A DNA stretch of 64,000 nt from Candidatus Methanogaster sp. (lineage in GTDB: Archaea; Halobacteriota; Methanosarcinia; Methanosarcinales; Methanogasteraceae): positions 1 to 64,000 of the forward strand of contig PQXF01000007.1 of the NCBI GenBank assembly GCA_003194445.1, written 5' to 3'. Made by a program: the position numbers and the translations under genes. The notes under the pieces are model-generated. The model was given only the letters and a program-made list of their open reading frames with translations, was not told the origin of the DNA and ran no database searches. How positions within the stretch are numbered: position 1 is the first letter of the stretch; every line of letters starts with the position of its first letter. Below, one piece after another: positions 52,101-61,955 of this stretch.

Positions 52101-52962
52101 CACTCCAGCCGATCTCGGTACTGCTCAGCCCAAGGACATCTGCCCCCCACTCTTCTTCGTTCGCATGGTACGACATCAACGGATGGAAGACTGGCACATC
52201 GAGTCTTTTCAGCACCTCCACGGATCCTGCATCATCATCTCCGAGATTGAAGACCGACTGGAGGTTTATGAGCGCATCGATCCTGCCCATGAAGAACTCT
52301 TCGATGACCTCCCGATCCGGTCTGGAACCAAGTTCGACATCGCCAATCCCGTGACAGAATACCGGAATTGTAAAATACTCCTTTTCAAGTTCGCGGATCA
52401 ATGAATTTACGATTTCAAGATCTTTATTTTCCCAGTATCTCCGGTTGAACAGGATGCCGACGGTATTCTTTGACTCTTTGGGTTTATACCACTGTAGATA
52501 CTCTTCGATCTCATCGAAAGTCCTGCCCGCATCAGGGTGATATACGCCCTGCCACATCACCTCTTCCGGAGGATTGTAGACGTAATCCAGACCCAGGACT
52601 TCAAATCCTATGTACTGAAGCATGTTTTTTATATTTGTAAGTCCGCTATGGACGTAATAGGCGTTGACTGTTGCTGTAATCTTTAATGAAACGTTTGAAA
52701 GCTGCCAGAATGCCGGATCGTAACCAAAAGAGATTATCGGGATGTTCGGGTCTAACGTTTCGATGACGTCATCCCAGACCGCATCGTTCGTGGGACGGAG
52801 AATTATAACATCTGCGTGCTCAAACGATTGTGTACATCGCTTTCGCTTCTCATCGTCCTCAAGATCTCGGGCAGACCATGCACTGATCTCCATTCCAAGT
52901 TCCGCACATGCCTCGGCAAGCAGTGCTATATCGCTGCCCCATGTTATCGATGTTATCTTCAT
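49168..52962 (-). CDS. cobN: Cobaltochelatase CobN-like subunit
   Basis: MKITSITWGSDIALLAEACAELG...; VAFILHNSPCASLEATIGAGAHLDTLESVARIL; GFHVGTHGNLEFLPGKSVALS-type motif VHVGTHGNLEFLPGK; C-terminal NPKWIRGVMNHGYKGAGDISKR. Confidence 0.95.
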   Translation of the reverse strand: MKITSITWGSDIALLAEACAELGMEISAWSARDLEDDEKRKRCTQSFEHADVIILRPTNDAVWDDVIETLDPNIPIISFGYDPAFWQLSNVSLKITATVNAYYVHSGLTNIKNMLQYIGFEVLGLDYVYNPPEEVMWQGVYHPDAGRTFDEIEEYLQWYKPKESKNTVGILFNRRYWENKDLEIVNSLIRELEKEYFTIPVFCHGIGDVELGSRPDREVIEEFFMGRIDALINLQSVFNLGDDDAGSVEVLKRLDVPVFHPLMSYHANEEEWGADVLGLSSTEIGWSVAMPEFEGVIEPIIIGVATSGEEYGTEFERHTIIEDRVNKVVNRIRKWIALKDKPEQKRKVAFILHNSPCASLEATIGAGAHLDTLESVARILNCMKESGYSVDPPGSGKELIDTILDRKAIAEFRWTTIEEIVAKGGVLAMVTKAEYAEWFSTLEHDVRARMCEVWGNPPGEAKDGVPAAMVYDGKIVVTGVTYGNAVVCIQPKRGCAGSRCDGTVCKILHDPEIPPPHQYMATYRYLEDEFGADVIVHVGTHGNLEFLPGKSVALSGSCYPDIAIGNIPHLYIYNSDNPPEGTIAKRRSYATLIDHMQTVMTGSGVYGELKELEDQIAEYNKTKDADKGRAHAAQHVIKDLLISTKLSEELQLEKLVEDGVAFEGIVDLAHGAITRIYNSQIPDGMHIFGETPKGDRKIELINSILRYDSELRKAVFDLMGMDVEISEAPVDVLSEADALGKELIHEFLEDVMSGESSGLEILEKVFGDRLKNTNESAISQVRDKISDISSAIDASDEIGALFHGFDAGYIEPGPSGLITRGKPDILPTGRNFYSLDPFKIPTKAAWRIGEQLADGVIAKYVEEHGKIPENIAMYWMASDIMWADGEQLAQIMHLVGAEPVWDGSRVNGYIIIPLEELGRPRIDVTIRVSGITRDCFYNCVEFLDEAIREISVLDEPDDMNYIKKHASGGAEAEDEDVDEAGDVTGTGTAGSGGARIFSSKPGTYGNGVNLAVYASAWKEDKDLSDVYLYWNGYEYGKGVFGAESHDKFASQLRTVDLTFNKTVTDEYDLCGCCCYFGTHGGLTTAAREVSGHEVSAYYGDTRDVNRVEVRTLADELRRVVRTKLLNPKWIRGVMNHGYKGAGDISKRIGRVYGWEATTQEVDDWIFDDITRTFVLDDEMRQFFEENNPYALEEIGRRLLEAAERGLWDADPEVLDGLKDAYLEMEGWIEERMGDVTGDMQGGSIDVVTVEEVAGWKAKMGAVLG

Positions 52963-52963
52963 A

Positions 52964-55126
52964 TCAGCACCACATCGAATGGATATCAACGAGCATCTCC
53001 TGCTCAGTTGCAACGATATTCCGAACAGTCCCGGATGAAAGATCCTCAACCGAATAATACCTGCCGCCAGCGTGCTCTGCAATATCCTTGCAATATCCAA
53101 GCTGCATCTTCACAAACGATCTGCCAGCAGATTCGGTATCAAGAACAACTACGTGAACCCCTGCAGATCTCGCGTCTTCTGCGATCCCAAGCAGTTCTTC
53201 TTTGACCCCCGCGTCCCCGAGTGCTACATTCGCACGCCCGTCCGAGATCAGAATCATTATCGGAATCGTCTCCTCGTTCTTCTTTAGCTCTGCACGTAGC
53301 AGTTTTAGTCCTGTGCTTAGACCTGCAGAAAGTGGCGTCTTCCCGCCCGTCGGGAGATCATGGAGCTGCTTGAATGCAAGATCAGCGCTTCGAGAAAGTG
53401 GGAGCACCACATCAGCATCATTGCCGCGAAACGCGACCATTCCCAGCCGATCGCGCTGCTGGTATGAGTCCAGAAGGAGCGAGAGCACTGCACCTTTTGC
53501 ACTCTCCATCCGGTTCGACGCGCCCATCGAGCCTGACGCATCCACCACAAAAAGGGTTGCGGTGGATACCTTCCCGACCCTGATCTTCTCTCTGATGTCC
53601 TGATCCCTGATGAGGATGGCTGCCGCCCCATCCTCGCCGGTACACCGGTCACTCTGGTGCGGCGCAGCAGCGCAGATCGTGCCGTCGATCGCGACATCGG
53701 TGGGTCTGCCGCTGGGCAGGGTGTGGCGTGCATATCTGCCACGGTTATACAGCGCAAGCGTTGGAATCCTTCTCCCTGATGTCTTTCTGCGGTACGTCCT
53801 GTCTCGCTTCTGCTTCGGCCTCACGGCTCCGGCATCGATCGGGCTGCCGATCTCAAAGACCGACTCCTGCGACGTACCCTCTTCATCCCCGGAACCGGGC
53901 GGACCCTGACTCTCCTCCCTCCCCTGTTCATGCTCATGTTCCTGCCCGTGCTTGTGTTCATGCTCATGTTCCTGCGTGTGTTCGTTCTCGTGCTTCTCTT
54001 CGGGTTGCTCGCTTTCCTCGCCCGGTTTCTGCTTCTCATAACTCTTCTCTTCCATCATACGGTCGAGTTTCTCGGTATCGAGTTCTGGCGGCTCAAACGG
54101 TTTCTTTCGCATCCTGTGTGGCAGCGCAAGTTCCATGGCTTCCTTTATGTCACCGAGCGTGACCTCGGTACGGCTGTCGAATGCCGCAATCGTCTTTGCG
54201 GTCCGCGTGACAACGATCTCTGCCCTGTGCGTCCTGACGCCAAGTTCGATGCACATCTCGGCAGTGGTTCTCAGGAGATCGTCGCTGATCCGGGCGTCCG
54301 GAAGAATCGTTTCTGCATTCGATATCTTCTCGCTAAGCTCCCTCTGTGAATCCTCGCAACTCTCCCTGAACCCCTCGGGATCGGCATCAAACTGCTCTGC
54401 AACCTTCACGATCGCAACACGCTCGTCCACGTCGCTTAAACTCTCGACATTCGCCTGTAACCCGAACCGATCCAGCAACTGCGGCCGTATCTCACCTTCC
54501 TCGGGGTTCATCGTCCCGACGAGAATGAACCTTGACGGGTGGCTCACGCTGATCCCTTCCCGCTCGACCACATTCACAGCCATCGCAGCCGAATCAAGGA
54601 GAACGTCTGCAACATGGTCGTCGAGGAGGTTGATCTCGTCGATATACAGGATGCCGCGATTTGCTGCGGCAAGTATTCCGGGTTCGAGTGCACTTATCCC
54701 TTCCTTTATCGCTTTCTCGATGTTAAGCGTGCCAACGACTCGATCCTCAGTACAACCGAGCGGCAGATCGACGACCCGCCTCTTTCTGGTCACGGTATTG
54801 AGTTTTCCACCATCCGCCGCTTTCTCGTAGCAGATATCGCACATCTCATCAGGGTTATCAGGATTACAATTAAACGGGCAGTTCCCTACCACCTTGATCT
54901 CGGGAAGCAGTTCTGCAAGAGCCCGAACCGCTGTTGACTTCGCGGTCCCCTTCTCGCCCCGTATCAGAACGCCCCCGATCTTTGGGTTTATGGCGTTTAG
55001 TATCAGTGCTTTTTTCATCCGCTCCTGTCCGACAATTGCTGTGAATGGCAGTACCTGTCTTCTTATGTGGTGCATCCCTTTGCCTCCGTTTGACCGCTCT
55101 TGCGAGACCGGTCTGTTTGTTATCAA
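52964..55126 (-). CDS. Mg/Co-chelatase ChlI-ChlD fusion (AAA+ and VWA domains)
   Basis: [48 protein letters not shown]; acidic/His-rich linker [47 protein letters not shown]. Confidence 0.95.
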   Translation of the reverse strand: MITNRPVSQERSNGGKGMHHIRRQVLPFTAIVGQERMKKALILNAINPKIGGVLIRGEKGTAKSTAVRALAELLPEIKVVGNCPFNCNPDNPDEMCDICYEKAADGGKLNTVTRKRRVVDLPLGCTEDRVVGTLNIEKAIKEGISALEPGILAAANRGILYIDEINLLDDHVADVLLDSAAMAVNVVEREGISVSHPSRFILVGTMNPEEGEIRPQLLDRFGLQANVESLSDVDERVAIVKVAEQFDADPEGFRESCEDSQRELSEKISNAETILPDARISDDLLRTTAEMCIELGVRTHRAEIVVTRTAKTIAAFDSRTEVTLGDIKEAMELALPHRMRKKPFEPPELDTEKLDRMMEEKSYEKQKPGEESEQPEEKHENEHTQEHEHEHKHGQEHEHEQGREESQGPPGSGDEEGTSQESVFEIGSPIDAGAVRPKQKRDRTYRRKTSGRRIPTLALYNRGRYARHTLPSGRPTDVAIDGTICAAAPHQSDRCTGEDGAAAILIRDQDIREKIRVGKVSTATLFVVDASGSMGASNRMESAKGAVLSLLLDSYQQRDRLGMVAFRGNDADVVLPLSRSADLAFKQLHDLPTGGKTPLSAGLSTGLKLLRAELKKNEETIPIMILISDGRANVALGDAGVKEELLGIAEDARSAGVHVVVLDTESAGRSFVKMQLGYCKDIAEHAGGRYYSVEDLSSGTVRNIVATEQEMLVDIHSMWC

Positions 55127-55345
55127 TCTCGATTGCCAGTATCGTATTTTATGACGGTAATAGCAAAGGTAACACTGAAGGGTTACTATTTAACAGTTTT
55201 GTGGCATCAGCCCAACCCCACCCGGATTCCGGGGCGGTCCCGCAATTCAAAACTGCAATAAAAAGAATCCTTTATAGGGGGTTATATAAAAAATAAGCAT
55301 CCGATTTCGAAAGATGTCAGATATCCACTTGTGAAATCGCCTCGG

Positions 55346-55669
55346 TCATTCAGGAAGCAACTCTGACAGGTCTCCGTAAAATTTGAGCAGCAACTGGGTC
55401 ACCGGATTCTCCTCGTCCAGCGTGAACGTGCGGATCTGTTTCCCAACCTTCTTTTCGGTGATGATCTCGATTGCAAGCAGCGGTTCGATAACTCGTGAAA
55501 CACTCGAATGCGATAGTCCGGTCTCCTCTGCGATTCCTGATAGGTAGGTGTATGTGCTCCGGTTCTTTATGAGATTCTCAAGAACGATCATCTGCGCCGT
55601 CCTCCCGAATGCTTTTTCAAGTGCGCTCATAGGTCTAAGTATGCGTCCATTATTTATAAGATTACTCAT
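55346..55669 (-). CDS. Winged-helix (MarR-like) transcriptional regulator
   Basis: LSGIAEETGLSHSSVSRVIEPLLAIEIITEKKVGKQIRTFTL. Confidence 0.75.
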   Translation of the reverse strand: MSNLINNGRILRPMSALEKAFGRTAQMIVLENLIKNRSTYTYLSGIAEETGLSHSSVSRVIEPLLAIEIITEKKVGKQIRTFTLDEENPVTQLLLKFYGDLSELLPE

Positions 55670-56051
55670 TTTTGAGTTTGGTATGGCGTTGTTACAGCAC
55701 GTCTTATAATCAATCGGCAGACTAGAAAAACGGGACGGACGAGCCTGTAAACTTGATCAGGTGTTTGGAACCGCACATCTTTAATTTAATTGAAGAGTTT
55801 TTCGGTTCCTCCATTTTTTGGGTCTCGAAAAGATTTATACAGGCTCTCCTGCGCATGTCCTGGTATATACACTATGGCATGCGAACAGATTGTGGTGCGG
55901 GAAGGGGGTGGGGCGTAGGTGCAGAGATGGTGACCCCGAGTACAGCAGAACCGATGGCATGGGTTGCGCAGCACAACCATTTTCGAAGATCTGAAAACAT
56001 GCGCGTCAGAACCCAACACTAAATAACTCGGTAGCCACACCAATTAGCAAG

Positions 56052-57101
56052 ATGCACAAACCATCAAACCCCCTCTCCAGATACCATCACGTCTCTGCCG
56101 GAACCGAAGAGGCACGATTCTCGACTGCAAAGAACTTTCCCGCCGATTTCGACCTCGAAGCACCACTAAGCGATCTCTGGAGCATCCACGGCGATGCGAT
56201 GGGCGACTTTAATCGAGCGTACCGATTGGATATGTCAGATCGATCAGATCGATCAGACCGACCGGAAAGAGAGAAGAAACCGAACGGAAGATCCCTGCTC
56301 GATCTCAAGATCAAGATCGCAGACCGGATGCTTGAGAATTGTCACTTCTGTGACCGGAGATGTGGCACAAACCGGAAGAAAGGGGAGAAAGGGTACTGCC
56401 GACTTGGTGCGGTCTCGAGATACTCGTCAGAGTTTCTCCATTACGGCGAGGAGCCGGAACTTGTGCCATCGCACACGGTCTTCCTCTCAGGCTGCGTCTT
56501 CTCGTGCGTGTACTGTCAGAACTGGGAGATATCTACCCATCCTGATCTTGGAATCCCGATCCTTCCAAAAGACGTTGCAAGAATCGCTGCAACAAGGCGT
56601 GGTCTTGGCGCAAGGAACCTGAACTTTGTGACTCCGACGCCGCATCTTCACACCGTACTGCGCATTCTCGCCGAGATGAGAGTAAACGTCCCGATCGTGT
56701 GGAATTCGAACATGTACCACTCGGAAGAGGCTGCAAAACTCCTCTGCGGCGTTGTTGATGTTTACCTTGGAGATTTCAAGTATGGAAACGACGAATGCGC
56801 AAAGAGATACTCGAATGCCGATCATTATTGGGATACTGTCACGAGAAACTTCCTCTACGCTTATGGAGACTCAGAGATCCTGCTGCGACAGCTGGTGCTT
56901 CCCGGACACATCGAATGCTGCACCGCACCGATTATTGATTGGGTGCATGATCACATACCCGATGTCAGGTTTAACCTGATGTTCCAGTACGTCCCAGCGT
57001 ATCTGGCACGCCAGTATCCGGAGATTGCCAGATCGCTCACAGAGGGTGAGTGCGAGCAAGCGGACAAGTTGCTTGCCGAGAGCGGGGTCTACAGTGATTG
57101 A
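56052..57101 (+). CDS. Radical SAM protein, PflA/PflX-like activating enzyme
   Basis: CHFCDRRCGTNRKKGEKGYCRLG; GCVFSCVYCQNWEIS (CxxxCxxC); FVTPTPHLHTVL. Confidence 0.85.
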   Translation: MHKPSNPLSRYHHVSAGTEEARFSTAKNFPADFDLEAPLSDLWSIHGDAMGDFNRAYRLDMSDRSDRSDRPEREKKPNGRSLLDLKIKIADRMLENCHFCDRRCGTNRKKGEKGYCRLGAVSRYSSEFLHYGEEPELVPSHTVFLSGCVFSCVYCQNWEISTHPDLGIPILPKDVARIAATRRGLGARNLNFVTPTPHLHTVLRILAEMRVNVPIVWNSNMYHSEEAAKLLCGVVDVYLGDFKYGNDECAKRYSNADHYWDTVTRNFLYAYGDSEILLRQLVLPGHIECCTAPIIDWVHDHIPDVRFNLMFQYVPAYLARQYPEIARSLTEGECEQADKLLAESGVYSD

Positions 57102-57152
57102 CAGTGGTTCGTATCGCATAATTTTAAGTACTCCTGCCACGGATTCATACCC

Positions 57153-57536
57153 ATGAAAGAACAGACCGAAGTCAGGAATCTCAAAGAGGGCAGATATGTG
57201 ATCATCGATGATGAAGTATGTACGATAAAATCTATCTCGAAATCGAAGCCCGGAAAACACGGGTCTGCCAAAGCACGGGTCGATACCATCGGGCTTTTCG
57301 ATGGACAGAAGCGGTCGATCGTGCATCCCGTAGGCGCCAAGATATTCGTGCCGATCGTCGAGCGGAAGAATGCACAGGTTCTCTCGGTCACAGGCGATGT
57401 CGCACAGTTGATGGATATGGCTGAATACACCACATTCGAACTCCCGATTCCCGCGGAGTACAAGGATCGCGTGGTGGAAGGGGGCGAGATCCAGTACATC
57501 ACAGCGCTTGGCAAGATACGAATCGATATGCGCTGA
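57153..57536 (+). CDS. Translation initiation factor aIF5A
   Basis: LKEGRYVIIDDEVCTIKSISKSKPGKHGSAKARVDTIGLFDGQKRS (hypusination loop KPGKHGSAK). Confidence 0.96.
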   Translation: MKEQTEVRNLKEGRYVIIDDEVCTIKSISKSKPGKHGSAKARVDTIGLFDGQKRSIVHPVGAKIFVPIVERKNAQVLSVTGDVAQLMDMAEYTTFELPIPAEYKDRVVEGGEIQYITALGKIRIDMR

Positions 57537-58450
57537 TGTTCGAACGCTCTGTCTTTGCGGATGCAGTCTCTACTTATGAAGACGCTCGCTTCGTGATATT
57601 CGGCGTGCCCTTCGATGCCACCTCCTCGTTTCGACGCGGAAGTGCTGATGCGCCTGATGCCATGCGGAAGGCGAGCTACAACTTTGAGACGTATAATGAT
57701 TTTTACGGCATCGATCTTGCTGACATTCCCACGCACGATCTCGGCAATCTCGATCTTGCTTATCTCGACCTTGGCCGCGGTCTCGATGATATGCTGTGCA
57801 TGACAGGGGACGCGGTCAGGGGGGTTATCAGGGACTCCAAAGTTCCTATTGTGCTTGGCGGCGAGCATACGCTGACCTACGGCTGTACAAGGGCTTTTTC
57901 CGAGGTATACGATGATATCGGGATCATTATCCTTGATGCGCATCTCGACCTGCGCGATGAGTACCTCGGGGCAAAACAGTCTCATGCGTGCGTTTCAAGA
58001 AACATCATCGACGATCTGACCGACCGGTGCGTCCTGATCGGGGTAAGAAGCGGATCAGCGGAGGAGTACCGGTATGCAAGGGAGAACGGGATTATGTGGC
58101 ATTCCGCAGACGAGGTCTCTGATGCGAGCATGGAGCCGGTGATGGGGCAGGCGATCGCTGCATTATCTGATCACGGCGCCCGCAGGATCTATCTCTCCAT
58201 CGATGCTGACGTGATCGACCCGGGATACGCACCCGGTGTCGGCAATCCTGAGCCGTTCGGGCTCGATCCGCGGGATCTGCGTGCCGCGATACGGATGGTT
58301 GCGCCGCATGTATGCGGGTTTGACATCGTCGAGATCAGCCCCGGGTACGATCATGGGGAGAGCGTAATTCTCGGCGCACGGCTGGTGCGGGAGTTTATCG
58401 CGGCAAAGAGCACACGGCAGAAGGTGGGGGGTGGTTTGCGAGTAAGATGA
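57536..58450 (+). CDS. speB: Agmatinase (ureohydrolase)
   Basis: GVPFDATSSFRRGSADAPDAMRKAS, LGGEHTLT, ILDAHLDLRDEY, YLSIDADVIDPGYAPGVGNPEPFGL. Confidence 0.93.
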   Translation: MFERSVFADAVSTYEDARFVIFGVPFDATSSFRRGSADAPDAMRKASYNFETYNDFYGIDLADIPTHDLGNLDLAYLDLGRGLDDMLCMTGDAVRGVIRDSKVPIVLGGEHTLTYGCTRAFSEVYDDIGIIILDAHLDLRDEYLGAKQSHACVSRNIIDDLTDRCVLIGVRSGSAEEYRYARENGIMWHSADEVSDASMEPVMGQAIAALSDHGARRIYLSIDADVIDPGYAPGVGNPEPFGLDPRDLRAAIRMVAPHVCGFDIVEISPGYDHGESVILGARLVREFIAAKSTRQKVGGGLRVR

Positions 58451-58834
58451 TACAAGGCAGAACCCCCCATTACTTGTAATGCCTCCAGCGCCGACGCTTG
58501 CGTTAGCGGGGGGGAATGCCGCCAATGTACCGTTAACAGTTAAATACGTTTCCAGCAATTATAACCTACCCCACAAGGTTGAAAGTGTTGGCAGGATGTC
58601 TGCTGTGTGCACCTCCTCCCCAAAAGGATGATTAACATCATGAAAACGGAAGCAATGGAACAAGACAAATGGTCGAAAGATCGAGAACGCTGCACGGATC
58701 ATTCCCTTCCGCGTGGGTGTGATCGTATCTCGTGGGCATGCGGGCATGCGGACAATCGCGGTGGCTTGCGGGCGATAAGACAGAGGGGGTTGGGGGCGGC
58801 TGAGATGCGGAACAGGGTATAGGGGGTGGAGAAC

Positions 58835-59872
58835 ATGAGGCGAATTGGATTTCACGATAGAGATAAAGAGATGAAAGAGATCCGGGATATTTTAGATGCA
58901 GAGCCGTCACTTATCACTTTTGTCTACGGGCCGATAAACTCCGGAAAAACTGCTTTGATCACTCATCTGATCGAAGAACTCCCAGAGGACTACGTCGTTT
59001 TCTATGTAAATCTTAGAGGAAAGTTCATATCAAATTATGATGACTTCGTCCGTGCTCTGTTCAAGTTGGATCGAGAGAAGAAAGAGTACAAAGAGATATT
59101 AAGGACGATATCAGAAGTATCGCTAAAAAGTTTGAAATTTACAGGAATACCAGTAACAGAAGGTGTTCTGGACTTGTTTTTCAAAGAGAAGACTTATGAT
59201 GATGTGTTTGAGTTTTTAGAAGATTATTTCACAGAGATAGCGAAGAATAAGGTTCCGGTGTTGATCGTGGATGAACTGCAAAAGATAGGGGATGTCAGGA
59301 TTAATACGCATCTGATTTACGAACTCTTCAATCTGTTTATTCGATTGACGAAGGAGCTGCATCTGTGTCATGTCTTTGCAGTAACGTCTGATTCGCTCTT
59401 TATCGAGCAGGTTTACAGCGAGGCGATGCTGGAAGGGCGATGCAGGTATCTGATGGTGGATGATTTTGATTACGAGACTGCCGCCGCGTTTCTTGACGGA
59501 CACGATTTTACAGATGATGAGCGGACGATTGCGTGGGGCTATTGCGGTGGTAAGCCTGTGTGTCTTCTGGAGTTGATGAATACGAAAGACGATCGAAAAG
59601 GAAAGGCAGAAGAGATGTTTAAAATAAGAAAGGGACAGATAGAAGAGGTTATATATTCACTAGAAGCTAATGATAAGAAGATGTTTGATGCGGTGCTGGG
59701 CATTCTTTCGGAATTTATTGTGAGCGAAAAGACTACATATAAATATTTAAATGATGAAATTAAGTTTTTGGTCAGAAAAAACATCATTTTTGCAGATTCG
59801 GTGAATAAGGAATTGGTACCGCAATCACAACTGACGCTGTCTGCGATGCGGGAGGTGATGCGGGATGTGTAG
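58835..59872 (+). CDS. Archaeal AAA ATPase (pfam01637-type)
   Basis: FHDRDKEMKEIRDIL...FVYGPINSGKTALITHLIEELP; VPVLIVDELQKIGD. Confidence 0.85.
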   Translation: MRRIGFHDRDKEMKEIRDILDAEPSLITFVYGPINSGKTALITHLIEELPEDYVVFYVNLRGKFISNYDDFVRALFKLDREKKEYKEILRTISEVSLKSLKFTGIPVTEGVLDLFFKEKTYDDVFEFLEDYFTEIAKNKVPVLIVDELQKIGDVRINTHLIYELFNLFIRLTKELHLCHVFAVTSDSLFIEQVYSEAMLEGRCRYLMVDDFDYETAAAFLDGHDFTDDERTIAWGYCGGKPVCLLELMNTKDDRKGKAEEMFKIRKGQIEEVIYSLEANDKKMFDAVLGILSEFIVSEKTTYKYLNDEIKFLVRKNIIFADSVNKELVPQSQLTLSAMREVMRDV

Positions 59873-59941
59873 AGTTGAGATGACTTCTGGGCTGCTGCTT
59901 TGGAATCGCATCTCGCGGGCGTGCGGACGAGGGGTGGCAGC

Positions 59942-61897
59942 ATGACCTGCGTGCGGCTGGTAGCTGCGGCGCTCGTGGTAGTGCTTGCGGCGGCGGGTGT
60001 GGCTGCGGGCGCTGAGTGGGATGTGTATCCGGGCGGTTCGATTCAGGATGCGATTGATGGCGCAGGGCCAGGAGATACAATTTATGTGCATGATGGGGCG
60101 TATGTCGAGAATGTGTGTGTGGACAAGCGGGTTACGTTGATCGGTGACGGTGCGGATGTGGTGACGGTGCTGGCGGCGGATGCGAAGGATCACGTGTTTG
60201 AGGTGACTGCGGATTGGGTGAATATCTCAGGGTTTGCTGTGAGCGGGACAACTGGATATTGGACTGGTGTTATTCGCCTCAATAATGCTGACCACTGCAA
60301 CATCTCTGAGAACAACTGCTCGAACAACCGGTACGGTATCTTCCTCCACTCTTCGAGCTACAACACGCTCATAAACAACACTGCAAACTCGAACATTGTG
60401 GATGGCATTTCCTTGTACCATTCGAGTAACTACAACGCGCTCACAGAGAACAACTGCTCAAACAACCGGTGCGGCATCTGCATAGACTCTTCGAGCTACA
60501 ACACGCTCACAAACCACAATGCAAATTCAAACGACAATGAGGGCATCTATTTATCCTCTTCGGGAAACAACAGACTCACAGGTAACAACGTCTCGAACAA
60601 TGGTGTCGGCATCTCGTTAGGTGGTTCAAGCAACAACAAGCTCACTAACAACACTGCAAACTCGAACAATTACAATGGCATCTACCTATCCTCTTCAAGC
60701 CACAACACAATAACAGAGAACAACTGCTGCTCAAACAAAGGTGATGGCATCCACCTATATTCTTCGAACAACTACAACACCCTCTCAGAGAACAACTGCT
60801 TGAATAACGGTAATGGCATCTTCCTGTATTCTTCGAGTCACAATATACTCACAAGTAACACCGCCTCGAACAACTGGTATGGTATTTGGCTGTATGCTTA
60901 TTCTTCGAGTAACAATACGCTGACAGATAACATTTTCATAAATAATGGCTTCTTTGTCGAGTTTTCTTATCACAACACTGTAGAAAACAATACAGTAAAC
61001 GGTAAGCCTCTTGTGTACCTTGAGGATACAAGAGATTATACGATTGCAAACGCTGGACAGGTAGTACTTGTGAACTGCAATAATATTACCGCAGAAAATC
61101 TGAATTTAGCCAATGCTAGTGTTGGCATCGAGCTATGGGGGACCGACAATAGCACAATATCTAACAACAACTGCTCGAACAACGGGTACGGCATCCGTCT
61201 TGATTATTCGAGCAACTATAACAAGGTCACAAACAACACTGCAAACTCGAACAGCATGGACGGTATCTTCCTATACACTTCTAGCAACTATAACATACTC
61301 ACGAGTAACACCGCCTCGAACAACTACTACGGCATCTCTCTATCCTCTTCGAGCGACAACACGCTCACAAATAACAACTGCTCGAACAGCGACGACGGTA
61401 TCCACATTTGTTATTCGAGCAACTGCAACACCCTCATAGGTAACACCGTATCGGGCAACGACCACGGCATTTACCTACTATCTTCGAGAAACAACCTCAT
61501 TCACCACAACAACGCCCTCAACAACGTACAAAACGCATATGATCACTGCACCAATCAGTGGAACTCCACAACCACTGGCAATTACTGGGATGACTACACC
61601 GGCACCGACAACAACACAGACGGCATCGGTGACAACCCATACCCGATCCCGGGCGGCAGCAGTGTGGATCGATATCCGCTGATGGTGCCGTGGAGCGACA
61701 CACCACAGAAAGGTGACCTCAACTCTAACGGCATCCTCACCCCTGCAGACGCCGCAATCACACTCGAGATCGCGGTCGGCAGCCGCCCGTGCAATGCAAC
61801 AATGTTTGCCGTCGCTGACGTCAGTGAAGACAACCGCGTCACTTCTCTCGACGCGCTCATGATCATGCAGGCGGCGGCAGGGGCGATCAGTTTATGA
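59942..61897 (+). CDS. NosD-like parallel beta-helix surface protein with C-terminal dockerin
   Basis: Signal peptide; WDVYPGGSIQDAIDGAGPGDTIYVHDGAYVENV; many ~22-aa NNxxSNNxxGIxLxSSSxNTLTxN repeats; dockerin GDLNSNGILTPADAAITLEIA...VTSLDALMIMQAA. Confidence 0.9.
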   Translation: MTCVRLVAAALVVVLAAAGVAAGAEWDVYPGGSIQDAIDGAGPGDTIYVHDGAYVENVCVDKRVTLIGDGADVVTVLAADAKDHVFEVTADWVNISGFAVSGTTGYWTGVIRLNNADHCNISENNCSNNRYGIFLHSSSYNTLINNTANSNIVDGISLYHSSNYNALTENNCSNNRCGICIDSSSYNTLTNHNANSNDNEGIYLSSSGNNRLTGNNVSNNGVGISLGGSSNNKLTNNTANSNNYNGIYLSSSSHNTITENNCCSNKGDGIHLYSSNNYNTLSENNCLNNGNGIFLYSSSHNILTSNTASNNWYGIWLYAYSSSNNTLTDNIFINNGFFVEFSYHNTVENNTVNGKPLVYLEDTRDYTIANAGQVVLVNCNNITAENLNLANASVGIELWGTDNSTISNNNCSNNGYGIRLDYSSNYNKVTNNTANSNSMDGIFLYTSSNYNILTSNTASNNYYGISLSSSSDNTLTNNNCSNSDDGIHICYSSNCNTLIGNTVSGNDHGIYLLSSRNNLIHHNNALNNVQNAYDHCTNQWNSTTTGNYWDDYTGTDNNTDGIGDNPYPIPGGSSVDRYPLMVPWSDTPQKGDLNSNGILTPADAAITLEIAVGSRPCNATMFAVADVSEDNRVTSLDALMIMQAAAGAISL

Positions 61898-61955
61898 TGA
61901 GTGATGCTTACGCGGCAATCCGGATGTCTCATACTTTAGTCAGGAGTGACGATTT

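Noticed and set aside
51340-52404. 354-aa plus-strand ORF antisense to cobN
   Set aside because: CobN coding is unambiguous; the antisense ORF has no recognisable domain.
56230-56270. GATCAGATC microrepeat in the radical SAM gene (SDRSDRSDR)
   Set aside because: Tiny in-frame linker repeat with no further support for variation or function.
60290-61560. Regular ~66-nt repeats that could be mistaken for a CRISPR array
   Set aside because: Units are imperfect, contiguous and encode beta-helix rungs in frame; no conserved repeat/variable spacer structure.
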